DNA of 11,386 bases from an uncultured Bacteroidales bacterium (GTDB taxonomy: Bacteria; Bacteroidota; Bacteroidia; Bacteroidales; UBA932): NCBI GenBank assembly GCA_934693135.1, contig CAKUVA010000040.1:1-11386 (forward strand), read 5' to 3'. Under the pieces are notes generated by a model. That model saw only the letters and a list, made by a program, of their open reading frames with translations, did not search any database and was not told the origin of the DNA. Positions within the stretch are counted from its first letter, which is position 1; every line of letters begins with the position of its first letter. The translations under genes were made by a program, and so were the position numbers. Positions 1 through 6,811 of this stretch are shown here, one piece after another.

Positions 1-37
1 AAAAAACTGACAGATTACAGAAAAAAACTGACAGATT
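1..37. repeat. 21-bp tandem direct repeat, about 1.8 copies
   Basis: The 16-base string aaaaaactgacagatt occurs at 1-16 and again at 22-37, so the period is 21 bases. The first copy is cut by the window edge, so the array may continue to the left. The period is a multiple of three and the plus-strand reading frame stays open through both copies until a TGA at 37-39, so it may be a coding repeat. The A-tract also makes it a candidate slippage site. Confidence 0.75.
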
Positions 38-39
38 GA
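1..39 (+). CDS. Possible 3' end of a plus-strand gene with a heptad repeat
   Basis: Plus-strand frame 1 reads KKLTDYRKKLTD and then stops at TGA 37-39. It would be the last 12 residues of a gene lying to the left and convergent with the transposase gene, whose stop is at 56-58. The residues form a 7-residue period (KKLTDYR, then KKLTD), which is compatible with a charged helical or coiled-coil tail. Only 39 bases are visible, so no family can be named. The repeat could equally be non-coding intergenic sequence that happens to stay open. Confidence 0.25.
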   Translation, partial: KKLTDYRKKLTD

Positions 40-55
40 TTACCGGGAAGAATAT

Positions 56-961
56 TCAGATTATCTCGACAATGAGATCTTCAGGAAGCTGAAGCACTCT
101 TGAAATCTGGCCAGGAGAAGAGAAATATTCCTTACGCAATTCCTGCGCTATTGCCGCACGGCCCACCATATCAACAGTTTTCAAACTTTTTCCATATAGA
201 CGTTTGGCTATAGTCATGGCACGCTCCTTAAGTTCATTGTCAGAATAGAAAGCAATCCTGCTACCAACTTCCTCCAACTTGAGCATGCTTTCCTTTTTCT
301 TGTTTATATTCATGAAATAGTAAAATGTCCTTGCAGTATAGAACAACTTGTTAACGAACATGTAATCCACATAGCAGAATGGAAGTATCATGCCCTCTTC
401 ATCAATCCTCCACGTCTCGGGCAATCGTGTCCTGCACCTAAACATTACTCTCTGTTTTCTGACAGACATACATCCTATCGGTCGACCATCAGATATAAAT
501 CTTTCAGGTTTTCTCATGTAGATGCCGTTCGAGCTCCATCGATAATCGGAAACGATGTGAAACGGATCCGTTTCTATTGGATTGAGTAGGACATAGCAAA
601 TCTTTTCTTTCACATCGTACCTGTCTTTCAGCCTGCTCATTTGGAAGTTAATGAGTTTCGTCGTCAGAATCCTCACATCGTCTGATAACTCAGTGATGAT
701 TGCACGTGCCAATGCCTTAATGTATCTGCCGCATTCTTCTGAACTCCCGTTCATGATAATATGCAGATGCGTGTCCATGACGCTGAATGCTAGAAGCTTC
801 ACCTCATATAACAATGAAAGCACAGCTATCTTGTTCATGATAAAGATGAATCCGTCGGTGTCCTTTACAAGGAATGGAGTATTTTTACCTTGTGAGTAGA
901 TATGGTAAATTTCTTCTATGAGTGGTTCTGAAGAGAATGCAGTCTGGATGTTTTCGGACAT
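56..961 (-). CDS. REP-associated tyrosine transposase-like protein (RAYT/Y1 family) with C-terminal extension
   Basis: This 301-residue protein has the layout of an HUH single-strand transposase of the IS200-like Y1/RAYT group. The metal-binding HUH motif is H65-L66-H67 within VMDTHLHIIM, where the family usually has V-M-P-N-H-V-H. The candidate catalytic tyrosine is Y123 in CYVLLNP, which lines up with the Y-x-x-x-N-P motif of RAYTs, followed by the family's Y-x-W-S-S motif at 140-144. RAYTs nick and join single-stranded DNA at REP palindromes and are usually single-copy, domesticated genes rather than active insertion sequences. Residues after about 165 form a long extension, and 240-301 look helical and helix-turn-helix-like (KRLYGKSLKT, then PGQISRVLQLPEDL). 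The usual P-N before the first His is replaced by D-T, so activity is uncertain. The start is ATG with AGGAAA a few bases upstream. No flanking terminal repeats of a classical IS are evident. The family call is from motifs only. Confidence 0.72.
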   Translation of the reverse strand: MSENIQTAFSSEPLIEEIYHIYSQGKNTPFLVKDTDGFIFIMNKIAVLSLLYEVKLLAFSVMDTHLHIIMNGSSEECGRYIKALARAIITELSDDVRILTTKLINFQMSRLKDRYDVKEKICYVLLNPIETDPFHIVSDYRWSSNGIYMRKPERFISDGRPIGCMSVRKQRVMFRCRTRLPETWRIDEEGMILPFCYVDYMFVNKLFYTARTFYYFMNINKKKESMLKLEEVGSRIAFYSDNELKERAMTIAKRLYGKSLKTVDMVGRAAIAQELRKEYFSSPGQISRVLQLPEDLIVEII

Positions 962-1138
962 AGTGTTTCCTGTTTGGCTTGAAGCAATTTCTTAAACGGC
1001 TTCGTAAAACTATTTCATAAAGCTCACATAAATGTAAGCTGAAACATCCCATAGCTACAAAGTTGCACAGAAGATTTTACATAAACAATAGACACAGTTA
1101 AAATTCGTGTTCCACGGTAAAAGAATATGACTTCTAAC

Positions 1139-1163
1139 TAAGTTATTTATACTTAATAACTTA
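1139..1163. repeat. AT-rich perfect inverted repeat (9-bp arms, 7-nt spacer)
   Basis: The left arm taagttatt (1139-1147) is the exact reverse complement of the right arm aataactta (1155-1163), with spacer tatactt. A second, shorter inverted pair overlaps it: cttaat at 1152-1157 and attaag at 1168-1173. There is no T-tract after the stem on the minus strand, so it is more like an operator or a weak mRNA-end structure than an intrinsic terminator. Function is unknown. Confidence 0.6.
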
Positions 1164-1185
1164 CATAATTAAGTCATTCCAAACG

Positions 1186-1325
1186 CGTGGCATGGAGGGT
1201 GTTATTTTGCGGCGTATTCCACGGCGTGAGCATGCGGATAATAGCCAATATCCTGTTTTTCAATAATATACGCAAGTCAATGCGATACAACCCGTGGCAC
1301 ACGATTTTGGACTTCAAACCACGGC
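1186..1325. repeat. Alternating CGTGGCA / CCACGGC inverted repeats, possible REP-like element
   Basis: Four 7-mers alternate in orientation: cgtggca at 1186-1192, ccacggc at 1219-1225, cgtggca at 1293-1299 and ccacggc at 1319-1325. Each pair can form a stem of 5 to 6 base pairs (ccgtgg 1292-1297 pairs with ccacgg 1319-1324). A related string, gtgttccacgg, lies at 1107-1117 and matches gtattccacgg at 1214-1224 in 10 of 11 positions. The local sequence is richer in G and C than its surroundings. The position next to a RAYT-like gene suggests a REP/BIME-type element, but the stems are short and this is an inference. Confidence 0.4.
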
Positions 1326-1329
1326 TATA

Positions 1330-4300
1330 TCATTTAGATGAAGGGTCCCAGTCACGAACACAACGTATATATACACACTTATGTCCGTTAAGATTTATAT
1401 TACCTTCTCTACCAAATAGTGGGCTTGATGTATTCCATGACACTCTCGGAGTGTTATCAGCTCCAGGGTTTTTATTATTTCCCAAACGGCCTAAAGAATA
1501 ATAAGTACTCGTATAAATTCTCGATTGATTTATCGGACGCGTTATATCATCAGATAGTGTCCACCAATTTATAGAATCATTGGCAAGTAGATGGATTGCA
1601 ACCGCCTCACGAATATTCGGCACTCTATATCCGTCAGGACAAGGTGATTTTCCACTTTGAAGCATTGTTCTGAGAGAATAATAATCGTTAATTCCCACTG
1701 ACACTCCTTTGAATAGTTCTCCCGTTTCAAATCCATCATACAATCTTGCCATTTCAGAAGTTTCGTCATAAGGTTCGAGCTCAACAGACGTCTTAAAACG
1801 TTTAGATTTACTATTAACTCGGCTACAATCGAATTTATACACAGATGAAGTCGTAATCTGAGAATCTGATGGTTTTTCGACTATTATCAAGTCTTGAGGT
1901 CTATGAGCCTCGTTATCATTGGTAAAATAGTCCAAAGTCTCTGTCTTAAATCCAAGATTACGAACACATTTGACAGCATAGGCATAGTCACCCCACTGTC
2001 TATAACTTGAAATAGAGACACCTTCTTCACCCCACAATACTTGAGGATGATTCGTCTCCGTATAAATCGTGCTGCTAATTATATGAATAGCCCATTTAGG
2101 CACCCCATTATATGGATTTGGATAAACATACTTGTCATCTTTCTCCTTGCTCGAATATTTTCGAGGATATAGCTTCGCTTCCTCGGAAAGACCAAGTTCG
2201 CCGAAAAACATGCATTCAAGCTGTCCGATTGAAGCATTGTACCATCGTACTTCCTCTGGATCTATTATACCATTTCCATTATTATCTCTATTTCGCATCA
2301 TGGCACTATATTGCAGACATGCATTGTCTCTATTCAGGAACACTATATTATATCCCAAATCATTGGTATAATCATTCTCTCTGTCATAATCGAGATAATC
2401 ATCCCATGATACCTCTTTCCACGAAGAGCCTGACATACATCCCCATATACGAACCGTATTATATAGTCCATTATAAAGAGAGGTATTTCCGAAATTCTTA
2501 GCGAGAGTACCTATTGAGCTACTCCTGCTCTCCCCTGGATAAAACCAGAGATAACTATCAGCATTTTCATCCTCCGTTTCACACCCCCATGCAGAAACAA
2601 GATTAGGATCGTCAATGTTATATGGCGTCTGGATGGAACGCTGGCGTATGGTTATCACACTACCTGTGGCTGAACTTGCACCATCAAGGCTCTTTTCATT
2701 GTCACAGAGGACATGCATAATTCTGTTCGGCTGGTTCACAAATCGCTTCCAAAGCTGAGAGTCTTCCTCCCCTGTGATAGGATTTTTCTCGTAATAAAAT
2801 TCATCGACAAACACTGTGACATAAATCTTATCTCTGAACCACGGACCTCGAACCATGTTACCATTTCCATCACTAACAAGTGTATTCGGATCTTTTACTT
2901 GAGCATTAGGATTATTCTTGTTATACCAGTCGAACCAGTCTTGATCGAACTCCGTACGGAAAGCACAATCCTTCCCAGCGAGCTGTTTTTTCTTCTCAGT
3001 CCTTATGAAATCCACGAACTGCACCACATCCATAAGTTCGGGCTTCCCATCACCAGGATATCTCTGATTCTTTCTGCTATAAGGATAATTATCCAATTCG
3101 CCAGAATTTACAGTACTACCTGATTTCCACTGATATGACTTGGAATCTGATACCTTATTCACCATGAAATGAACCCATTCGTAGTCCATACCAGATGGAA
3201 TTTCTACGTCACCTATCTTTTCAGGTGTACCTTCCTTTCCAAAAGGAGTCTTGACATACCATGTAACGGCTTTAGGGTCAACATAATCGGCATCAAAGCA
3301 GAACACTCTCTGACCATAATGCGCGTCAAATGTATAGATAGATTCTTTGGCGATATAAACCATTCCCTCGGCTCCAGGTTGAGTTTCCTTCACATCTTCA
3401 GGATCGCCACTCTGTGACGTTTCCACTTCCACTTGAATACTATTAACACCCTTAATGGTAATCGTGTAGGTGTATATTGTATTCCTATTTATATTATAAT
3501 TGTCGAAACTGTCACTGATGTTTCCTAAATGTACATAGTAAGTGACATCTGCCGAAAGCTGCTGCTGTTTGGCGGTTGCGCTCACATCCACATTCATCAC
3601 AACCTCCCCTTTAATGATCATATAAGTGCCCTCTTCAGGAGCATTTGTCCAAATACCATCACTTGCATCAAACCTGCCGGCAGAATCCTTATTCTTACGT
3701 TCTCTTTCATTGAACGAAGTCGAATGATTCTTGGCGGTCTTATGATTTTCAAGCATATAGAACGAGAAACCATGAACCGGACTAACCACTGTCGTGTCCT
3801 TTCCATTCTTCTTGTATGAAAAATCTATGCTACTCTCTGTCTCAAACATTACAGGCTCAGTAGAAAAATACCCAGACTCAGCATCTAATCCTTCATGATG
3901 GGCAGGAAGATAGCAACCTTTAGGCAGATTCACAACCTGCCATGATTGAGGTTTAAACTCTTTAAGCGTCTGCGTCATCGACTGTCCACCGCCAGTCACT
4001 TTAAGCTCATTGTCTGTTGCTACACGGACATTTACCATGACTTTTGCATCAAGTCTCTCCAAAGTTACAGATATAGTCCCCGAAGTGCTACCTGAAGGAA
4101 AAATACCTTTGTCTGTAACATCTACAGTCGCTGGTCCAGAATTTCCAGCATAAGTTCCGACCATTGGGAATAAACCATTTCGTGATGTAATCTCCTGATT
4201 TAAAGTCGTCACAAAATGTCTAAGCTCTGACCTTGTGGAAATCATATTTAGCTTTTCAGGAGATATATTGACCATATCAGCATCTATGTTGGCAATAAGA

Positions 4301-4701
4301 TAGATTTCCGCACCTGAACACTGCGGAACGCTAAGTCGTAATGCACCATTGGTATTGCTCTGACTGGTCTCAGTGCGCTGGTTCACAATCCATGCCTCTG
4401 TAGTTTCCTCTTCAAGATCGTTGAACGACGCGACCATTTGGCTTTTATCAAAATAATGGGAATAGACCCTCTTCTCCCCTACGAAGAAGAAAACGAACAT
4501 GTTAGAAACGCGTGACTCAGGAATGATATCAAGCGTTGCCTTAGTTTCTACATCTACCTTTTCGAAATCTCTATAGCCAAATTTTATATTCACTAAAGCA
4601 TTTCCTTCACCGATAGAAGGCTCAGCTATCTCTTTTCGCTCACATGACAATGCCAATATTACACTGGCAAGCAACAACATATATCTGAAAATCTCTTTCA
4701 T
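1330..4701 (-). CDS. DUF4906-type large lipoprotein, probable type V pilus tip adhesin
   Basis: This 1123-residue protein closes the operon. A signal peptide ends in LALSC with lipid-attachment Cys20. Residues about 35-425 resemble an Mfa2/FimB-type pilin module: a first strand, TKA at 53-55, VSNMFVFFF at 65-73 and the family-like LERLDAKVMVNV at 214-225. Residues about 445-1000 resemble the DUF4906 group, including an EF-hand-like loop D806-N-N-G-N-G-I-I-D-P-E-E817 directly before VRWY. Residues 1021-1116 run from CPDGYRVPN to YIRCVRD, a pattern of FISUMP/DUF1566 and formylglycine-enzyme-like or C-type-lectin-like folds. Fourteen cysteines follow the lipid Cys, against none in the two major fimbrillins. 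It lacks the V-x-x-W pilin C-terminus, so it probably accepts but cannot donate a strand, as expected for a tip. The ATG lies 2 nt after the stop of the preceding gene. The role as ligand-binding tip is inferred from size, position and domain layout. Ligand is unknown. Confidence 0.75.
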   Translation of the reverse strand: MKEIFRYMLLLASVILALSCERKEIAEPSIGEGNALVNIKFGYRDFEKVDVETKATLDIIPESRVSNMFVFFFVGEKRVYSHYFDKSQMVASFNDLEEETTEAWIVNQRTETSQSNTNGALRLSVPQCSGAEIYLIANIDADMVNISPEKLNMISTRSELRHFVTTLNQEITSRNGLFPMVGTYAGNSGPATVDVTDKGIFPSGSTSGTISVTLERLDAKVMVNVRVATDNELKVTGGGQSMTQTLKEFKPQSWQVVNLPKGCYLPAHHEGLDAESGYFSTEPVMFETESSIDFSYKKNGKDTTVVSPVHGFSFYMLENHKTAKNHSTSFNERERKNKDSAGRFDASDGIWTNAPEEGTYMIIKGEVVMNVDVSATAKQQQLSADVTYYVHLGNISDSFDNYNINRNTIYTYTITIKGVNSIQVEVETSQSGDPEDVKETQPGAEGMVYIAKESIYTFDAHYGQRVFCFDADYVDPKAVTWYVKTPFGKEGTPEKIGDVEIPSGMDYEWVHFMVNKVSDSKSYQWKSGSTVNSGELDNYPYSRKNQRYPGDGKPELMDVVQFVDFIRTEKKKQLAGKDCAFRTEFDQDWFDWYNKNNPNAQVKDPNTLVSDGNGNMVRGPWFRDKIYVTVFVDEFYYEKNPITGEEDSQLWKRFVNQPNRIMHVLCDNEKSLDGASSATGSVITIRQRSIQTPYNIDDPNLVSAWGCETEDENADSYLWFYPGESRSSSIGTLAKNFGNTSLYNGLYNTVRIWGCMSGSSWKEVSWDDYLDYDRENDYTNDLGYNIVFLNRDNACLQYSAMMRNRDNNGNGIIDPEEVRWYNASIGQLECMFFGELGLSEEAKLYPRKYSSKEKDDKYVYPNPYNGVPKWAIHIISSTIYTETNHPQVLWGEEGVSISSYRQWGDYAYAVKCVRNLGFKTETLDYFTNDNEAHRPQDLIIVEKPSDSQITTSSVYKFDCSRVNSKSKRFKTSVELEPYDETSEMARLYDGFETGELFKGVSVGINDYYSLRTMLQSGKSPCPDGYRVPNIREAVAIHLLANDSINWWTLSDDITRPINQSRIYTSTYYSLGRLGNNKNPGADNTPRVSWNTSSPLFGREGNINLNGHKCVYIRCVRDWDPSSK

Positions 4702-4703
4702 TA

Positions 4704-6809
4704 TCAGTCAAAATCTATATTGTTATCAATCTCATTCCAGTCCTTAACCACAAACTGCATCTCACCAGCCTTCTCATTATATGAAACTGTTATGAGGATA
4801 TTGATGAAATCATTACGTCTTATGGATGTAACAGGAGAGACCACAGCCGTAACCGGATCAAGTGTTGACAATGTCACCGTTCCACTGTATTGAGCCCTAT
4901 CCTCCTCCACAACAACCTTATGCAGATAGAACTCAGACCCGCCATCATTGTCACTCCATCCATTTACTTGGTGCTGAAAGTTTGTGTCTCCATTTACATT
5001 GATAAAATACCTTGTTTTATTCTGCGAGTCCGGTTTAGTCGAATAAAAACACAGATAGTTAAGCTCCGGATGTGACTTCCTATAGCCATCATTTCTTACG
5101 ACAAATGGAGTACGATTGCTTTCTATACTTTCGAGAGCCAAATTTGTAGCATACCCATTTTGCGGAGTACCTATCCAATATTTTCCATCATAAGTCTGAA
5201 TAGAAAATATAGGGTAAGCCTCTTCTTTTCCAGCTTTATCAGTATACCTATTCGTCACTGTTTCCGTCTTTGTTTTTCCATCAGAATCTTTTTCTGCAAT
5301 AAATCGGAACACCTGATCTGGCTCGAAATACTTAACATCATCTGTGAAAACTCCATGTCCGTCATTTGTAAGAAGCGCTGTTTCAACCTGTCCATCGCCA
5401 GCATACAGAATACGTTTAGATGATTCTTGATTCTGAATAACATATAATCCTCCATCTTCTATTGCTGACGGATCAGATTCAATTTTCACCCAAGAACCAT
5501 TATCTTTAGCACGAGCAAGATTCTTAACAAGTTTTCCCTCATACTCGAAATCCACATCATACGTAAACAAGTTACCTTGTCCGTTCCCATCAAGAATATA
5601 TCCATCGAAAAGAACCTTTCTATTATTTGATTTCAAACTTGGGACCTCAGTATTAGGTTTAAATGACACAAGAGCATTATATGTCGCATCATGGTCAGAA
5701 TTCAATCCATCATCCTTGTTTATTGTAGGTGAACCATATTTGGTAGTCCCTCCATTACTTTCAGGACTCGGATCAGACAATGTTCCCTGCTCATTACCCG
5801 GAGCATAGAACAAAAAACTCTCATTTCTCGTGGTATTTGCTCCAAATTGTAGATTATGAACAGTAAGAACATCATTGGATACATTCTCAATAGCTATACG
5901 AAGTCTCGCCCTTGTACGTATTAATTGACCAGATACCTCATTTTTTCCAGGATGGAGCTCAAAATCCTTGACAAGCACGAGAGGCATTGGCTCAAGCGGA
6001 CAAAGGAAATGTGTATCACATGAATACATAGCAAAGTCCATAAGATTATGATAATCATCACCATAATCCGACTCAGATGAACTCACGGTTCTTGAAAATC
6101 TTAACGGTTTATCACCATTCTGTGCATTGTACTTTGCTATAATATTTTTTACATAGGTCTCGAACTCAGGAGCCTCGCCATCGGTAGGCTTTCTCCCCTT
6201 CAATCCCTTATAAGAATAATCAACATCTTTATTGTCATTATCCTTAACCTTCATATTCACAGAACTCCAATTAGCAACAACAATCATCCTATACTTTCCT
6301 CTTTCGAGCTTCTCAAGACTCGAGCCATCTTTCAAGATATGTACCGGATGGTCATAATTAAATGTAATGGTAGCCTGTAAACCATCTTTACTCAACCCAT
6401 TCACACCACACTCTTCCCTCTTACCTTCACCTGTTATGTCCTCACTATCCTCAGACTTATCATACCCCTTATAATACAAGTCTCTATAGCCGACTAAGAC
6501 TCCATCCACCTTATCCACCAAAAACATCGTCAGGCGATATATAACTCTACCATCAATCAATTTCTCAAACTCAGTCCATTTACTTAAATCGGTCCCAAAC
6601 GGGTCACTGACAATCGGATCTCCATTATCAGCATCCGAAAACAACTCCCTCGCTTTAGTACTAATACCAATATTCGGTAATGTCACATTGAACGTCAAAC
6701 TCGCCGGCTCAGAATTACCACTATCCTTAGGAACATTTTTCTGACAAGCTATCCCCAATATAATGGTCAATGTCAATGCTACAATTATATGTAATCTCTT
6801 CATAACCAT
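4704..6809 (-). CDS. Minor fimbrial subunit (FimB/Mfa2-like) with beta-trefoil-like insertion
   Basis: This 701-residue lipoprotein has signal peptide LTIILGIAC with Cys22. Features of the Mfa2/FimB group are a first strand FNVTLPNIGI, TKA at 51-53, RLTMFLVDKVDGVLVGYRD (92-110), KYRMIVVAN (172-180), IRTRARLRIAIENV (297-310) and a C-terminal NILITVSYN then FVVKDWNEIDNNIDFD. Between the second pilin domain and its closing strands sits a segment of about 195 residues (438-632). It has three loose repeats of a Y-x-I-x-N, K-Y/L, F-x-I pattern: GLYVIQNQESSKRILYA, then FSIQTYDGKYWIG, then RYFINVNGD. This resembles ricin-type beta-trefoil lectins, though I see no diagnostic QxW motif. Four cysteines follow Cys22. 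The first ATG overlaps the TGA of the upstream gene by one base; M3, 6 nt later, is the alternative start. Likely role: accessory or near-tip pilin displaying a carbohydrate-binding module. Confidence 0.7.
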   Translation of the reverse strand: MVMKRLHIIVALTLTIILGIACQKNVPKDSGNSEPASLTFNVTLPNIGISTKARELFSDADNGDPIVSDPFGTDLSKWTEFEKLIDGRVIYRLTMFLVDKVDGVLVGYRDLYYKGYDKSEDSEDITGEGKREECGVNGLSKDGLQATITFNYDHPVHILKDGSSLEKLERGKYRMIVVANWSSVNMKVKDNDNKDVDYSYKGLKGRKPTDGEAPEFETYVKNIIAKYNAQNGDKPLRFSRTVSSSESDYGDDYHNLMDFAMYSCDTHFLCPLEPMPLVLVKDFELHPGKNEVSGQLIRTRARLRIAIENVSNDVLTVHNLQFGANTTRNESFLFYAPGNEQGTLSDPSPESNGGTTKYGSPTINKDDGLNSDHDATYNALVSFKPNTEVPSLKSNNRKVLFDGYILDGNGQGNLFTYDVDFEYEGKLVKNLARAKDNGSWVKIESDPSAIEDGGLYVIQNQESSKRILYAGDGQVETALLTNDGHGVFTDDVKYFEPDQVFRFIAEKDSDGKTKTETVTNRYTDKAGKEEAYPIFSIQTYDGKYWIGTPQNGYATNLALESIESNRTPFVVRNDGYRKSHPELNYLCFYSTKPDSQNKTRYFINVNGDTNFQHQVNGWSDNDGGSEFYLHKVVVEEDRAQYSGTVTLSTLDPVTAVVSPVTSIRRNDFINILITVSYNEKAGEMQFVVKDWNEIDNNIDFD

Positions 6810-6811
6810 CA
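6801..6811 (-). promoter_or_regulatory. Stop-start overlap coupling two pilin genes
   Basis: On the minus strand the junction reads TGATGGTTATG. The TGA (6811-6809) of the third fimbrillin shares its A with the first ATG (6809-6807) of the 701-residue pilin, and a second in-frame ATG lies at 6803-6801. Either start is 5 nt or less from the stop, so terminating ribosomes could restart here. No strong Shine-Dalgarno sequence distinguishes the two starts. Confidence 0.6.

Larger units (their letters stand above)
962..1329. other. Non-coding region between pilus operon and transposase gene
   Basis: These 368 bases hold no convincing gene. They separate the TGA of the DUF4906 protein (1330-1332) from the ATG of the RAYT-like gene (959-961). 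A plus-strand ORF starting at 1187 runs antisense into the DUF4906 coding region and is not credible. The right half carries the GTGG/CCAC inverted repeats and the middle an AT-rich palindrome. No hairpin followed by a T-tract is seen, so the operon terminator is unclear. I see no good TAnnTTTG Bacteroides promoter box for the transposase gene. Confidence 0.7.

Noticed and set aside
56..961. Complete IS200-type insertion sequence
   Set aside because: The protein is much longer than IS200 TnpA, no TnpB or defined subterminal hairpin ends were found, and the Y-x-x-x-N-P and W-S-S motifs fit RAYTs better.
1187..1501. 104-residue plus-strand ORF spanning the repeat region and the DUF4906 C-terminus
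   Set aside because: More than half is antisense to a well-supported coding region, its product shows no recognisable features, and its start lies inside the inverted-repeat cluster.
1354..1641. The C-terminal lectin-like region as the variable repeat of a diversity-generating retroelement
   Set aside because: Asn-containing segments near the C-terminus suggested it, and pilus tips are known targets, but no reverse transcriptase, template repeat or AAC-rich codon pattern is present in the window.
2112..2501. Plus-strand ORF of 129 residues, with several other plus-strand ORFs of 60-136 residues at 2132-3819, 4890-5423 and 8277-8989
   Set aside because: All are antisense to minus-strand pilus genes whose lipoprotein signals and family motifs are clear. 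The antisense products are Cys-, His- and Ile-rich with no domain logic.
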